Assembly: GCA_041177965.1 (NCBI GenBank)
Contig: JBEGWF010000032.1
Location: 7,621-71,620, forward strand
Direction of reading: 5' to 3'
DNA: 64,000 nt
Origin: SXXZ01 sp041177965
GTDB taxonomy: Bacteria > Verrucomicrobiota > Verrucomicrobiia > Limisphaerales > UBA9464
In this document: piece by piece, positions 9,455-17,940 of the stretch
How the letters are laid out: every line of letters starts with the position of its first letter
Numbering within the stretch: position 1 is the stretch's first letter
Notes under the pieces: model-generated
Database searches by the model: none
Told to the model about the DNA's origin: nothing
What the model saw: only the letters and a program-made list of their open reading frames with translations
Position numbers and translations under genes: made by a program

Positions 9455-10296
9455 CTCGCCGGGTTCTTTTGGTTCAGGATCTCCCTCATGCGCAAGGCCT
9501 GGACGGTCTCGGCCACATCGTGGACCCGGAACATCGCGGCCCCCGATCCGGCGGCCCAGAGGGCGCAGGCCAGCGACCCGCCCAGGCGCTGATGCGGCTC
9601 GGAGCCAAAACAACGGCCGATGAAGGATTTGCGGGAGACACCCAGAAGGATGGGGCGACCCAATGCCGAAATCACCCTCAAACCTCGGATCAACGCCAGA
9701 TTGTGATCGAGGGTCTTGCCGAATCCGATCCCCGGGTCGAACAGCAGCTGCTCCGGGCGGACCCCGGACTCCTCGAGGCGCGACAGCCGTTCCTGGAAGA
9801 ATCCGGCCACCTCGGCGACCACGTCATCATATCGCGGATCGGTCTGCATGGTCTGCGGAGTCCCCCGCATATGCATGGCGACATACCCCGCCCCGGCGGC
9901 CGCCACGACCTTCCAGAGCTCCGGGTCGGACCGCTGGGCCTCGATGTCGTTGACGATGCAGGCACCGGCCTCGAGGGCAGCCCTTGCGACCCCGACCTTG
10001 CGGGTGTCGACGGAGATGGCTGCGCGGGTCCGCGAGGCCAAGGCCCGCACCACCGGGATCACCCGCCGCAATTCCTCGGCCTCGTCGACCGGGGCCGCCC
10101 CCGGCCGCGTGGACTCGCCCCCGACGTCGATGAGTTCGGCCCCCTCGGCGATCATCTCCTCTCCGCGCGCGACGGCCCTGCCGGCATCCAGAAAACTCCC
10201 GCCATCGCTGAACGAATCCGGCGTGACATTGAGGATTCCCATCACCATCGAGGGGCGCGGGAAGGTCCACCGATGCTGTCGGGCCGTGAATTCCAT
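9451..10296 (-). CDS. folP: Dihydropteroate synthase
   Basis: A 281-residue TIM-barrel enzyme that joins p-aminobenzoate to dihydropterin pyrophosphate in folate synthesis; it is the sulfonamide target. Family motifs are present in order: MGILNVTPDSFSDGG near the N-terminus, ELIDVGGESTRPGA, SVDTRK, DPGIGFGKT and LLGVSRKSFIG. The ATG at 10296 gives the usual length; the open frame extends upstream without family similarity. It lies 26 bases downstream of the VOC gene, and its stop overlaps the cdaA start. folP beside cdaA or glmM is a recurrent bacterial arrangement. Confidence 0.95.
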   Translation of the reverse strand: MEFTARQHRWTFPRPSMVMGILNVTPDSFSDGGSFLDAGRAVARGEEMIAEGAELIDVGGESTRPGAAPVDEAEELRRVIPVVRALASRTRAAISVDTRKVGVARAALEAGACIVNDIEAQRSDPELWKVVAAAGAGYVAMHMRGTPQTMQTDPRYDDVVAEVAGFFQERLSRLEESGVRPEQLLFDPGIGFGKTLDHNLALIRGLRVISALGRPILLGVSRKSFIGRCFGSEPHQRLGGSLACALWAAGSGAAMFRVHDVAETVQALRMREILNQKNPAS

Positions 10297-10322
10297 CGCG
10301 GAAGGGAGCTCGGCCGGGCGCC

Positions 10323-10736
10323 TCAGTAGGTGCCACCACCCGCGGCGGCGGACGGCGAACGCTGGATCAGCTCGATCTCGTAGCCCTCCGGAGCATCGAC
10401 GAAGGCGAACCCGCCGGAACCATCCGGCTTGTAGGTGGGTCCGTCGCTGTACCGGAGCCCCAGCGCCGCCAGGTGACGACCGAACTCCTCGAGGCTCGCC
10501 ACCTCGAAGGCCAGATGGGTCAGGTCGGCCTGGACCTCCACGGGACCGCTGGAGGGATAGTGGCACAGCTCGATGGTCTCCTCGCTTTCCGGTGCCTTCA
10601 GGAAGACCAACTCGGAGCCACGTGGGGACTTGTGGCGACGCACCTCATCCAGGCCCAGGACCTCCTTGTAGAATCGGACGGAACGCTCCAGATCGTTCAG
10701 ACGATAGCGGGTGTGCAGGAGTTTCGAGACGCGCAT
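10323..10736 (-). CDS. VOC-family protein, glyoxalase I-like
   Basis: A 137-residue vicinal-oxygen-chelate protein close in size to bacterial lactoylglutathione lyase, which detoxifies methylglyoxal. All four metal ligand positions of glyoxalase I can be placed: His8 (LLHTRYRLND), Glu56 (TIELCHY), His74 (LTHLAFEV) and Glu122 (GYEIELIQ). These nearly match the E. coli numbering, supporting a true glyoxalase I over a generic VOC protein. It is the first gene of the folP-cdaA unit. Whether the thiol cofactor is glutathione in this organism is unknown. Confidence 0.85.
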   Translation of the reverse strand: MRVSKLLHTRYRLNDLERSVRFYKEVLGLDEVRRHKSPRGSELVFLKAPESEETIELCHYPSSGPVEVQADLTHLAFEVASLEEFGRHLAALGLRYSDGPTYKPDGSGGFAFVDAPEGYEIELIQRSPSAAAGGGTY

Positions 10737-10924
10737 CGCGCGACTCTAGGCCTCCCCCGGATCGCTGGCCAGCGCCTCGATGCGTTTTGTCTCACGAACC
10801 CCTGAAAGAAACCGTGGGCCGGCTCCGAATATCTGGATGCGGGGCACGTCGATCCCGGGTTCTCTCAAAAGAACTCCTTGCCCCGGACCGGATCCGGCGG
10901 TTACAGGTCGCGACCACTCCTTCC

Positions 10925-13735
10925 ATGGGAAAAACGCTCGTCATCACCGAAAAACCGTCCGTCGCAGCGGACATCGCCAAGGCCCTGGGGGGCTTCAAAC
11001 GGGTCGATGACTACTTCGAGCGCGAAGACACGATCATCGGATCGGCCGTCGGCCACCTGCTCGAAATCCGGGCCCCGGAGGCCTTCGAAGCCAAGAAGGG
11101 CAAGTGGAGTTTCAACGCCCTGCCCGTCATCCCACCGCACTTCGACCTCCAACCCCGCGAAAAATCCGAGGCCAAGCTCAAGACCCTCCAGAAGCTCATC
11201 AAGCGCAAGGATGTCGACGCCCTGGTCAACGCCTGCGACGCCGGACGCGAGGGAGAATTGATCTTCCGCTACATCACACAATACGCCCAGGCCCGACAGC
11301 CGATCCGCCGCCTGTGGCTGCAGTCCATGACCCCCGCCGCCATCCGCGAGGGGTTCAATCGGCTGCGATCCGATCAGGAGATGCAACCGCTGGCCGCCGC
11401 GGCCACCTGCCGATCCGAGTCCGATTGGTTGGTCGGCATCAATGGAACCCGCGTGATGACCGCCTTCAATTCCAAGGGCGGCGGATTCAACAAGACCACC
11501 GTCGGCCGGGTGCAGACCCCCACGCTGGCCATCCTGGTGGAGCGCGAAGAGAAGATCCGCAAGTTCGTCCCGCGCAATTACTGGGAATTGCACGCGACCT
11601 TCGGTTGCGAAGCCGGTCAATACGTCGGCCGCTGGTTCGATGAGCGCTTCGCCAAACCGTCCGGCAAGGACGCCGACGAAGCCCTGCGGGCCGACCGCAT
11701 CTGGGACGCCGCCAAGGCATCGGCCATCCGGGAGCGTTGCCTGGGCAAGCCGGGCGTGGTGAACGAGGAGAGCAAGCCCAGCAACCAGCTTTCCCCCACC
11801 CTGTTCGACCTGACGACCCTGCAACGCGAGGCCAACCGCCGCTTCGGTTTCTCGGCGTCGCGCACCCTGCAGATCGCCCAGGCCCTTTATGAGCGTCACA
11901 AGGTGCTCACCTATCCGCGTACCGATTCCCGAGCCCTGCCCGAAGACTACCTCGGCACCGCCCGGAGCGTGCTCGAGACGATGAACGGCGGCGGGTACGG
12001 CAAGTTCGCCGCCACCATCCTCGACCAGGGCTGGGTGCGCCCCAACAAGCGCATCTTCAACAACGCCAAGGTCAGCGATCACTTCGCCATCATCCCCACC
12101 ACGGTGGAGCCCAAGGGGCTGAGCGATGTCGAATCGCGCATCTACGACATGGTGGCCAAGCGGTTCCTGGCGGTGTTCTACCCTGCGGCCGAGTACCTCA
12201 TCACCACCCGCATCACGCGGGTCGAGGGCGAGCCCTTCAAGACCGAGGGCAAGGTGCTGGTGAAGGCGGGCTGGCTCGAGATCTACGGCCGCGAGGCGCA
12301 GGCCCAGAACGAGGGCGAAGAGGCCACGGCCAACCTGGTGCCGGTGAAACCCGGCGAGCGGGTCCAAACCGAGCAGATCGAGCTCAAGGTCAACCAGACC
12401 AAACCGGCCCCGCGCTACAACGAAGCCACCCTGCTCGGCGCGATGGAAGGTGCCGGCAAACTGGTGGAAGACGACGAACTCCGCTCGGCCATGGCCGACC
12501 GCGGACTGGGCACCCCGGCCACCCGCGCCTCCATCATCGAGGGCCTCGTCGACGAAGAATACCTGCACCGCAATGGCAATGAGCTCCAGCCCACCGGCAA
12601 GGCCTTCATGCTCATCGCCCTGCTGCGCGGGCTGGGCATCGAAGAACTGAGCAAGCCCGAGCTGACCGGCGAGTGGGAGCACAAGCTCAAGGAGATGGAG
12701 GCCGGACGCTACACCCGGCCGCAGTTCATGCAGGACATCGCCGAGATGACCCGGCGCATCGTCGAGCGCACCAAGGCCTTCCAGGGCGACGAGGTGCCCG
12801 GCGACTTCGGCGACCTGCGCACCCCCTGCCCCAAGTGCGGCGGCAAGGTGAAGGAGAACTACCGTCGCTTCCAATGCTCCGGCTGCGACTTCAGCCTGCC
12901 CAAGTTCCTCGCCAGCCGCCTCATGGAGGGCAGCGAGATGGAGCAACTCATCACCGCAGGCACCTTCGGACCGCTCCAGGGCTTCCGTTCCCGGCAGGGT
13001 TTCCCGTTCGCGGCCGTCATCAAGCTCGATGCCGAGAAGAAGCTCGTCTTCGACTTCGGCGACGACAAGAAGGACGACGGCACCTCGGCCGAGGTCGATT
13101 TCACCGGCAAGGAACCCGTGGGCGCCTGCCCGAAATGCCAGGGCAAGGTCTTCGAGAACGGGATGAACTACGTCTGCGAGCGGTCCGTAGGGGCCGCCAA
13201 GTCGTGCGATTTCCGCACGGGCAGCGTGATTCTCCAGCAATCCATCGACCGAACCCAGGCCACCAAGCTGCTCACCCAGGGCAAGACCGACCTGCTCAAG
13301 GACTTCGTCTCCAAGAAGACCGGCCGGAAGTTCGAAGCCTTCCTGACCCTGAAGGAGGGCAAGGTGAGCTTCGAATTCGCACCCCGGGAAAAGAAATTCC
13401 CGTCCAAGGCCAAGAAGGCCGCCGAACCCGAACCGAAGATCGACTTCACCGGGCAGACGCCGGTGGGCGCCTGTCCCAAGTGCAAGGGCAAGGTCTACGA
13501 AGGGCCGACGTCGTGGGTCTGCGAGCGCACCCAGGCCGACACGCGCAAGTGCACCTTCAAGGTGGGCCGCAAGATCCTCGAGCAGCCCGTCGAGCGACCG
13601 CAGGTCGAAAAACTCCTGCAGGACGGCCGCACCGAGGCGTTGGCAGGTTTCGTTTCCAAGGCGGGCAAGAACTTCACGGCGCACCTGGTGCTCGGCCAGC
13701 GGGGCAAGGTGGAGTTCGAATTCCCGGACCGGTGA
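10925..13735 (+). CDS. topB: DNA topoisomerase III with C-terminal zinc-ribbon repeats
   Basis: A 936-residue type IA topoisomerase that relaxes and decatenates DNA by single-strand passage. The TOPRIM domain is at the N-terminus (VITEKPSVAADIAK; acidic motif ACDAGREGE around 103-111), and the catalytic tyrosine is Tyr330 in LTYPRTDSR. The C-terminal third carries three successive units, each a four-cysteine zinc ribbon (CPKC at its start) followed by a topoisomerase C-terminal repeat; the first begins near residue 635. The ATG at 10925 gives the classical MGKTLVITEKPS start, whereas the open frame continues 403 codons upstream antisense to folP and the VOC gene. It is divergent from the VOC gene. 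Confidence 0.94.
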   Translation: MGKTLVITEKPSVAADIAKALGGFKRVDDYFEREDTIIGSAVGHLLEIRAPEAFEAKKGKWSFNALPVIPPHFDLQPREKSEAKLKTLQKLIKRKDVDALVNACDAGREGELIFRYITQYAQARQPIRRLWLQSMTPAAIREGFNRLRSDQEMQPLAAAATCRSESDWLVGINGTRVMTAFNSKGGGFNKTTVGRVQTPTLAILVEREEKIRKFVPRNYWELHATFGCEAGQYVGRWFDERFAKPSGKDADEALRADRIWDAAKASAIRERCLGKPGVVNEESKPSNQLSPTLFDLTTLQREANRRFGFSASRTLQIAQALYERHKVLTYPRTDSRALPEDYLGTARSVLETMNGGGYGKFAATILDQGWVRPNKRIFNNAKVSDHFAIIPTTVEPKGLSDVESRIYDMVAKRFLAVFYPAAEYLITTRITRVEGEPFKTEGKVLVKAGWLEIYGREAQAQNEGEEATANLVPVKPGERVQTEQIELKVNQTKPAPRYNEATLLGAMEGAGKLVEDDELRSAMADRGLGTPATRASIIEGLVDEEYLHRNGNELQPTGKAFMLIALLRGLGIEELSKPELTGEWEHKLKEMEAGRYTRPQFMQDIAEMTRRIVERTKAFQGDEVPGDFGDLRTPCPKCGGKVKENYRRFQCSGCDFSLPKFLASRLMEGSEMEQLITAGTFGPLQGFRSRQGFPFAAVIKLDAEKKLVFDFGDDKKDDGTSAEVDFTGKEPVGACPKCQGKVFENGMNYVCERSVGAAKSCDFRTGSVILQQSIDRTQATKLLTQGKTDLLKDFVSKKTGRKFEAFLTLKEGKVSFEFAPREKKFPSKAKKAAEPEPKIDFTGQTPVGACPKCKGKVYEGPTSWVCERTQADTRKCTFKVGRKILEQPVERPQVEKLLQDGRTEALAGFVSKAGKNFTAHLVLGQRGKVEFEFPDR

Positions 13736-13758
13736 TCGCGTGGGCTGGCTCTCCGGGT

Positions 13759-14367
13759 TCAGCCGGGGCGATCGAGCGAAAAGCGGTCCCGGGTGCGCAG
13801 GTAGTCGGTGCCGCCCATGCGACCGACGAGGTCCAACCGATCGGGGTCGGGGTAACCGCTGGCGCCGATCACGGTGTCTGCGACATGCATCCACACGATA
13901 CGGCCCAGCACGAGGTTTCCACCCGCGGGGCCCTCGCTGATCCGGATGACCCGGTCGAGGCGGCATTCGAAGGCCACCGATGCGCTGGCCACCCGGGGTG
14001 GGCGGACCTTCACCGAGGGCGCGGGGAGGATCCCGAACCGGTCGAACTCGCTCTCCTCGAATCCCAGCATCGCCGACGTGGCGTTCATGGCCTCGGCGTC
14101 CGCGACGGAGACCGTGTTCACCACGAACTCGCCGGTGGCCTCGATGTTCCGCAGCGTGTCCTTGGGTGAGCCGTCCCGGTGATTCACCGGACAGAACAGC
14201 AGGGTCGGCGGACGCGCACACACCCCTTGAAAGAAACTGAACGGCGCCAGATTGGTCACGCCCGACTCCGACACGGTGCTCACCCAGGCGATGGGTCGTG
14301 GCAGAATCGAGTGGATCATCCACTCGTACATCGTCCGGGTATTCCATTGGTCCGGATCGAGTTCCAT
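13759..14367 (-). CDS. Flavin reductase-like protein (FMN-binding split barrel)
   Basis: A 202-residue protein of the flavin-reductase-like (DIM6/NTAB) family, expected to bind FMN and use NAD(P)H to reduce flavin or a small substrate. Recognisable family segments are ILPRPIAWVST, TNLAPFSFFQGV and DTLRNIEATGEFVVN. Its ATG lies 3 bases after the stop of the deacetylase gene, so the two are one operon. It converges on topB with only 23 bases between the stops. The partner oxygenase, if any, is not in the window. Confidence 0.87.
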   Translation of the reverse strand: MELDPDQWNTRTMYEWMIHSILPRPIAWVSTVSESGVTNLAPFSFFQGVCARPPTLLFCPVNHRDGSPKDTLRNIEATGEFVVNTVSVADAEAMNATSAMLGFEESEFDRFGILPAPSVKVRPPRVASASVAFECRLDRVIRISEGPAGGNLVLGRIVWMHVADTVIGASGYPDPDRLDLVGRMGGTDYLRTRDRFSLDRPG

Positions 14368-14370
14368 GGG

Positions 14371-15234
14371 TCACTTCCCTTCCCAGCCGAGCAGGAAATG
14401 CAGGATCAGGTCGGGCAGGTCGAGGCTGTAGCCGCCCTCGAGGACGGCGAAGGTCGGGATGCCCGAGGCGCGCGCCCACTGGCCCAGCATCTGGAAGTCT
14501 TCGCGCTCCAGGGAGCCATTGGCCAGGGGATCCTTGCTGTAGGCGTCGAAGCCCGCGGAGATCCCGATCACTCGCGGCCGGGTGGCCAGGAGCCGATGCC
14601 ACGCCTTCTCGAGCGTCCAGCGCCAGGCGGACCGGGAGGTGCCGCCCGCCAGCGGGAGGTTGAAGACATTCGACCCGACATCGCCCTGCCCCGTGCCGGG
14701 ATAGGTGTCTCCCTGGTGCACCGAGGCGAAAGCGACGCCATCCACCCCCTTCAGCACATCCTCGGTGCCGTTGCCGTGATGGACGTCGAAATCGAAGACC
14801 GCGACCGGGCCCCACCCCCGGGCCTTGGCGTCCAGCGCTGCGAGGGCCATCGACGAGTAGTAGCAGAACCCCATGGCCCGATCGCGCTCGGCGTGATGCC
14901 CGGGCGGCCGCATCAGCGCGAAGGCCGGCTCTCCGGCGACCGCCAGTTCCATGGCCCGGATCGCCGCACCGACCGAGCGGCGGGCGTGTTCCTCGATGCC
15001 CGGATGCCACGGCGTATCGGCGTCGAAGGCGGTCGGCACCTTCAGGCGGGCCAAGTGGCCGGGGGTGTGGCCCCGTAGCAGCACCTCGTCGGACACCTCG
15101 GCCGGTCCGGTCCACTTCAGCGGGATCGATTTCTGCAACCGCAGGAGGTCGGCCGTCCGGGCCACGCGGTTGGGTTTCTCAGGATGCCCCGTCTGGTGGT
15201 ATCCGGTGCAGCGGGAATCGAAGACGATGGTCAT
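14371..15234 (-). CDS. Histone deacetylase-family hydrolase
   Basis: A 287-residue arginase/deacetylase-fold enzyme. Bacterial members hydrolyse acetylated lysines, polyamines or acetoin-related substrates. The active site is complete: HPEKPNR near the N-terminus, PPGHHAE (His113/His114), zinc ligands in DFDVHHGNGT (Asp150, His152), Asp230 in GISAGFDAY, and the catalytic Tyr269 in EGGYS. It sits 52 bases after the Tm-1-like gene and 3 bases before the flavin reductase gene. The presence of speA elsewhere in the window makes acetylpolyamine deacetylation conceivable, but that is inference. Confidence 0.9.
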   Translation of the reverse strand: MTIVFDSRCTGYHQTGHPEKPNRVARTADLLRLQKSIPLKWTGPAEVSDEVLLRGHTPGHLARLKVPTAFDADTPWHPGIEEHARRSVGAAIRAMELAVAGEPAFALMRPPGHHAERDRAMGFCYYSSMALAALDAKARGWGPVAVFDFDVHHGNGTEDVLKGVDGVAFASVHQGDTYPGTGQGDVGSNVFNLPLAGGTSRSAWRWTLEKAWHRLLATRPRVIGISAGFDAYSKDPLANGSLEREDFQMLGQWARASGIPTFAVLEGGYSLDLPDLILHFLLGWEGK

Positions 15235-15286
15235 GGCAGCGGCCTCGGGTTCGGTTCGGTTGGGTGGAAAGCGACGGGACCGGCGA

Positions 15287-16492
15287 TCACCGGCGCACCA
15301 GTTCCAGGAGCGCTTCGGCGCACAGGCGGGCGAACTCCGGATCGTTGATGTTGCCGTCGTACTCGGTCACCGGGATGTCCTGGCGCAGGTTCGACTTCCA
15401 CGCCTCGAAGAGCGCCGCATCGGCCTCGGGCCAATGGAAGGGCTGCCCGGGCGCGCTGATGACACTGATGCCCCGCAGCGGGATGAGGACCCGGATGGGC
15501 CCCTTCGACAGGTTGCACTTCTCGGCCAGGATCCGGCCCAACTCGGCGCACTCTTCCGGGTTGGTGCGCATGAGGGTCACCTGGGCGTTGTGGTGGTAGA
15601 ATCGACGCCCCGCGAACCGGGCCGGCACCGTGGCCGGTTCGCCGAAATTGACCATGTCGAGGCATCCCGGAGTGACGATGGCCGGAACCCCCGCTCGGGC
15701 GGCCGCCTCGCAGCGCGTGGGTCCGGCCGTCAGGACACCGCCCACGAGTTCATCGGCCCATTCGGTGGTGGTGACATCGAGGACACCCGACACCAGGCCA
15801 CTTTCCACCAGCGATTCGAGGGTTCGGCCGCCCGTGCCGGTGGCCGCGAAGATCATCACCTCGTAGCCGGCGGCCTCGAGGATCTCGCGGGCGCGGGTCA
15901 CGCAGGCCGTGGTGTTGCCGAACTGCGAAGCCACGATCACCGGCTTGAGCACGGCCTCGGGCGGACGCGCCGACACCATGCCGCAGATGGCCCCGGCCGC
16001 CTGGGCCAGGATCACGCGCGACAACCGGTTGATGCCCGCCACATCCACCACGCTGGGCATCATCACGATGTCCTTCACACCGACGTAGGGGGCCGTGTTG
16101 CCGCTGGCCAGCGTCGACACCATGAGCTTCGGAAAACCGACGGGCAGCGCGCGCATGGCCGACGTGCAAATGGCCGTGCCACCGCCGCCTCCGAGCGAGA
16201 TCACCCCGTCGATCCGACCTTCGCGCTGCAGGCGGGCCAGCACCAGCGGAGCGGCCCGGGTCATCAGGGCCACCGCCTCCCCGCGATCGCGCCGGGCGAC
16301 CACCGCGGCCATGTCGACACCGGCTTCACGGGCCACTTCTTCGCGGGAAACCTGGGCCTCCAGCGTCGTCGGGCCCAGCGTGCCCACATCGATGAGCAGC
16401 ACCGCATGGCCATGCTCCCGGATGCGATCCGCCACATAGCGATGCTCCTCCCCCTTCGTGTCGAATGTCCCCAGAACAGCGATGGTAGCCAT
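15287..16492 (-). CDS. Tm-1-like ATP-binding domain protein (UPF0261)
   Basis: A 401-residue member of the UPF0261/Tm-1-like family, named after the tomato virus-resistance protein, with an N-terminal nucleotide-binding module and a TIM-barrel-like C-terminal part. Visible hallmarks are the start IAVLGTFDTKGEEHRYVAD, the glycine-rich SLGGGGGTAICT and the segment TPGCLDMVNFG. Bacterial function is not firmly established. The start at 16492 gives the conserved N-terminus; the frame extends upstream without similarity. It heads a minus-strand group with the deacetylase and flavin reductase genes, facing the Phd antitoxin across 198 bases. Confidence 0.88.
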   Translation of the reverse strand: MATIAVLGTFDTKGEEHRYVADRIREHGHAVLLIDVGTLGPTTLEAQVSREEVAREAGVDMAAVVARRDRGEAVALMTRAAPLVLARLQREGRIDGVISLGGGGGTAICTSAMRALPVGFPKLMVSTLASGNTAPYVGVKDIVMMPSVVDVAGINRLSRVILAQAAGAICGMVSARPPEAVLKPVIVASQFGNTTACVTRAREILEAAGYEVMIFAATGTGGRTLESLVESGLVSGVLDVTTTEWADELVGGVLTAGPTRCEAAARAGVPAIVTPGCLDMVNFGEPATVPARFAGRRFYHHNAQVTLMRTNPEECAELGRILAEKCNLSKGPIRVLIPLRGISVISAPGQPFHWPEADAALFEAWKSNLRQDIPVTEYDGNINDPEFARLCAEALLELVRR

Positions 16493-16651
16493 GGATGCGA
16501 GAACGGTATCGCCGCCCACTCCGCAGACCAGCCGGAAAGGAAACAGTCCGATCCGTCCACCTCCACCCGCCCCAGGAAGCTCTCCCCGAAAGAGGGTCGG
16601 ATCATCGACACCCCGACCGATTCTCCTGCGGTCACCACAGGGGTGTCCCCG

Positions 16652-16678
16652 TTGACGGCAGACCCGTTGTGATACGTT
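16652..16678 (+). promoter_or_regulatory. Possible promoter of the antitoxin gene
   Basis: A TTGACG element (16652-16657) and a TACGTT element (16673-16678), 15 bases apart, lie 13 bases before the antitoxin ATG. The flanking half-sites TGTGA and TCACG form a short inverted repeat that could be an autoregulatory operator. This is a weak sequence match only. Confidence 0.3.
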
Positions 16679-16690
16679 TTTTGTCTCACG

Positions 16691-16948
16691 ATGACGACTG
16701 CAACGGTCAGAGACCTTGAGATCGGATTCCCCCGAGTGGCCGCGTGGATCGAGAACGGACAGGAGGTCGTCATCACCAAGGCGGGCCGGTTCTTCGCTCG
16801 ACTCGTGCCCGCCCAACCTGCCCCACCGCTCAGACGGGTGAAGCCCGACATCATGGCCCGACTCCGCAAGACCTGGGGCGATCAGGTCTTCTCCGCCCAG
16901 GCGGTCGAGGCGATGCGTGCGGCCGAGTTGGAGGGCGAGGAAGGATGA
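16691..16948 (+). CDS. Phd/YefM-family antitoxin
   Basis: An 85-residue antitoxin of the Phd/YefM type. The N-terminal DNA-binding part has the usual pattern (VRDLEIGFPRVAAWIENGQEVVITKAGRF), and the C-terminal tail is acidic (AAELEGEEG) as expected for toxin binding. It overlaps the following PIN-domain gene by the ATGA arrangement typical of toxin-antitoxin operons. Such antitoxins usually repress their own promoter. Because the partner toxin gene is disrupted, this antitoxin may be a relic or may act on another toxin. Confidence 0.87.
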   Translation: MTTATVRDLEIGFPRVAAWIENGQEVVITKAGRFFARLVPAQPAPPLRRVKPDIMARLRKTWGDQVFSAQAVEAMRAAELEGEEG

Positions 16949-17358
16949 TCGCCTATCCGGACACATCCTTTCTGTCTGCGCTCTACCGAAGGCAGGACCA
17001 TTCCCCGGCGGCCGCCGCCCATTTCGCCGACATGAAGGAGCCACTGCACGTCTCGACCCTGCTGCTCTATGAGTTCCGCCAGAGGATTCGCTTCCAGGCG
17101 TGGCTGCACCGGCAGAATCCGGCCAAAGGTTTCCCACAACCTACGCCGACCAGACCATGGCCCACCTTCAATCCGATCTCGACAGCGGTGCGGTCGTACT
17201 GACCGCCGCCGATCCAAAGGCACAGGACCGCCATCCAGATGCCGAAAGACTTTTTCATCGGCGGCTCCAGGGTGGAGCACGACAGGAATTTCGAATGCTG
17301 CCAACCTCCGATTCGCGCCTCGCATGAAATGTCTGCCACACTCGATTCGCGAGGTTGA
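16945..17358 (+). pseudogene. Disrupted VapC-like PIN-domain toxin gene
   Basis: The first 63 or so codons encode the N-terminal half of a PIN ribonuclease (IAYPDTSFLSALYRRQDHS with the catalytic Asp, then LLLYEFRQ with a conserved Glu). The similarity then jumps to another frame near 17135 (YADQTMAHLQSDLDSGAVVL, then AERL) and apparently back near 17240, where only a faint trace remains (RNFE, then LDSRG) before a stop at 17358. The initial frame ends at 17202, giving a truncated product of 85 residues. The start overlaps the antitoxin stop. Either the toxin gene has decayed, or the assembly has indels here. The last third is a weak match. Confidence 0.7.
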
Positions 17359-17811
17359 AGCCGCAGATCAACCGATTCTCTGGGATCTGCTGTACGAGGC
17401 TTTGTGGGATCCGCCCACCAGCCCCAGGAGACCGAAGTCCGTGCTGTCGAACCCGCATATCGCAGCCTACGTTCGGGATTGGGGCTCGAACGAGTCGGAC
17501 TTGGGTTTCTTGCCATCACCCGAGAGGGCACTGTTGCTGGAGGTCTTCTGAGCCGGTTGCTGCTTCCTCCGCTGCAAGGAGGCGCGTTTCATGACACCGC
17601 CACGCCCCAGTTGGGTATCGCCGTATTCCCGGATTTTCAAAACCAAGGTCTTGGAACCGCCCTGCTCACCCGATATCTGTCGGTTGCTTCTACTCGATTT
17701 CCTCGGGTGTCGCTCGGCGTTCACCCGGAGAATCACGCTGCCATCCGTCTCTATCGAAGATTCGGGTTCCATGAGTTCGCCACCGGTCATGGGACTATCT
17801 CGACATGGTGA
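17324..17811 (+). pseudogene. GNAT-family acetyltransferase, frameshifted
   Basis: Two frames together spell a complete GNAT N-acetyltransferase of about 162 residues. The first (from ATG 17324) gives the N-terminus (SIREVEAADQPILWDLLYEAL, shown here to 20 residues as IREVEAADQPILWDLLYEAL) up to AAYVRDWG. Near 17470-17510 it must shift to the frame ending at 17811, which carries the acetyl-CoA-binding segment FPDFQNQGLGTALL and the terminal NHAAIRLYRRFGF. A start within the second frame (17404) would lack the first strand and helix. The first codons overlap the vapC remnant. Substrate is unknown. A sequencing error cannot be excluded. Confidence 0.72.
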
Positions 17812-17940
17812 AGCACCTCAATCCGTTTGCCGAACCCGGTCCGTCATCGGATAGCCGTCCCACGACGCCGTTCGGCGGTTCAAATGCCCCAGAGCGGCGG
17901 CGAGAGTCAAAGTAGCACCGACCATTTCATGAGTAATGCA

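Noticed and set aside
9716..10924. 403-codon upstream extension of the topB frame
   Set aside because: It is antisense to folP and the VOC gene, has no family similarity, and topB has a perfect start at 10925.
10901..15115. Very long minus-strand open frame (about 1400 codons)
   Set aside because: Antisense shadow of topB and out of frame with the two minus-strand genes; composition is typical of GC-rich shadow frames.
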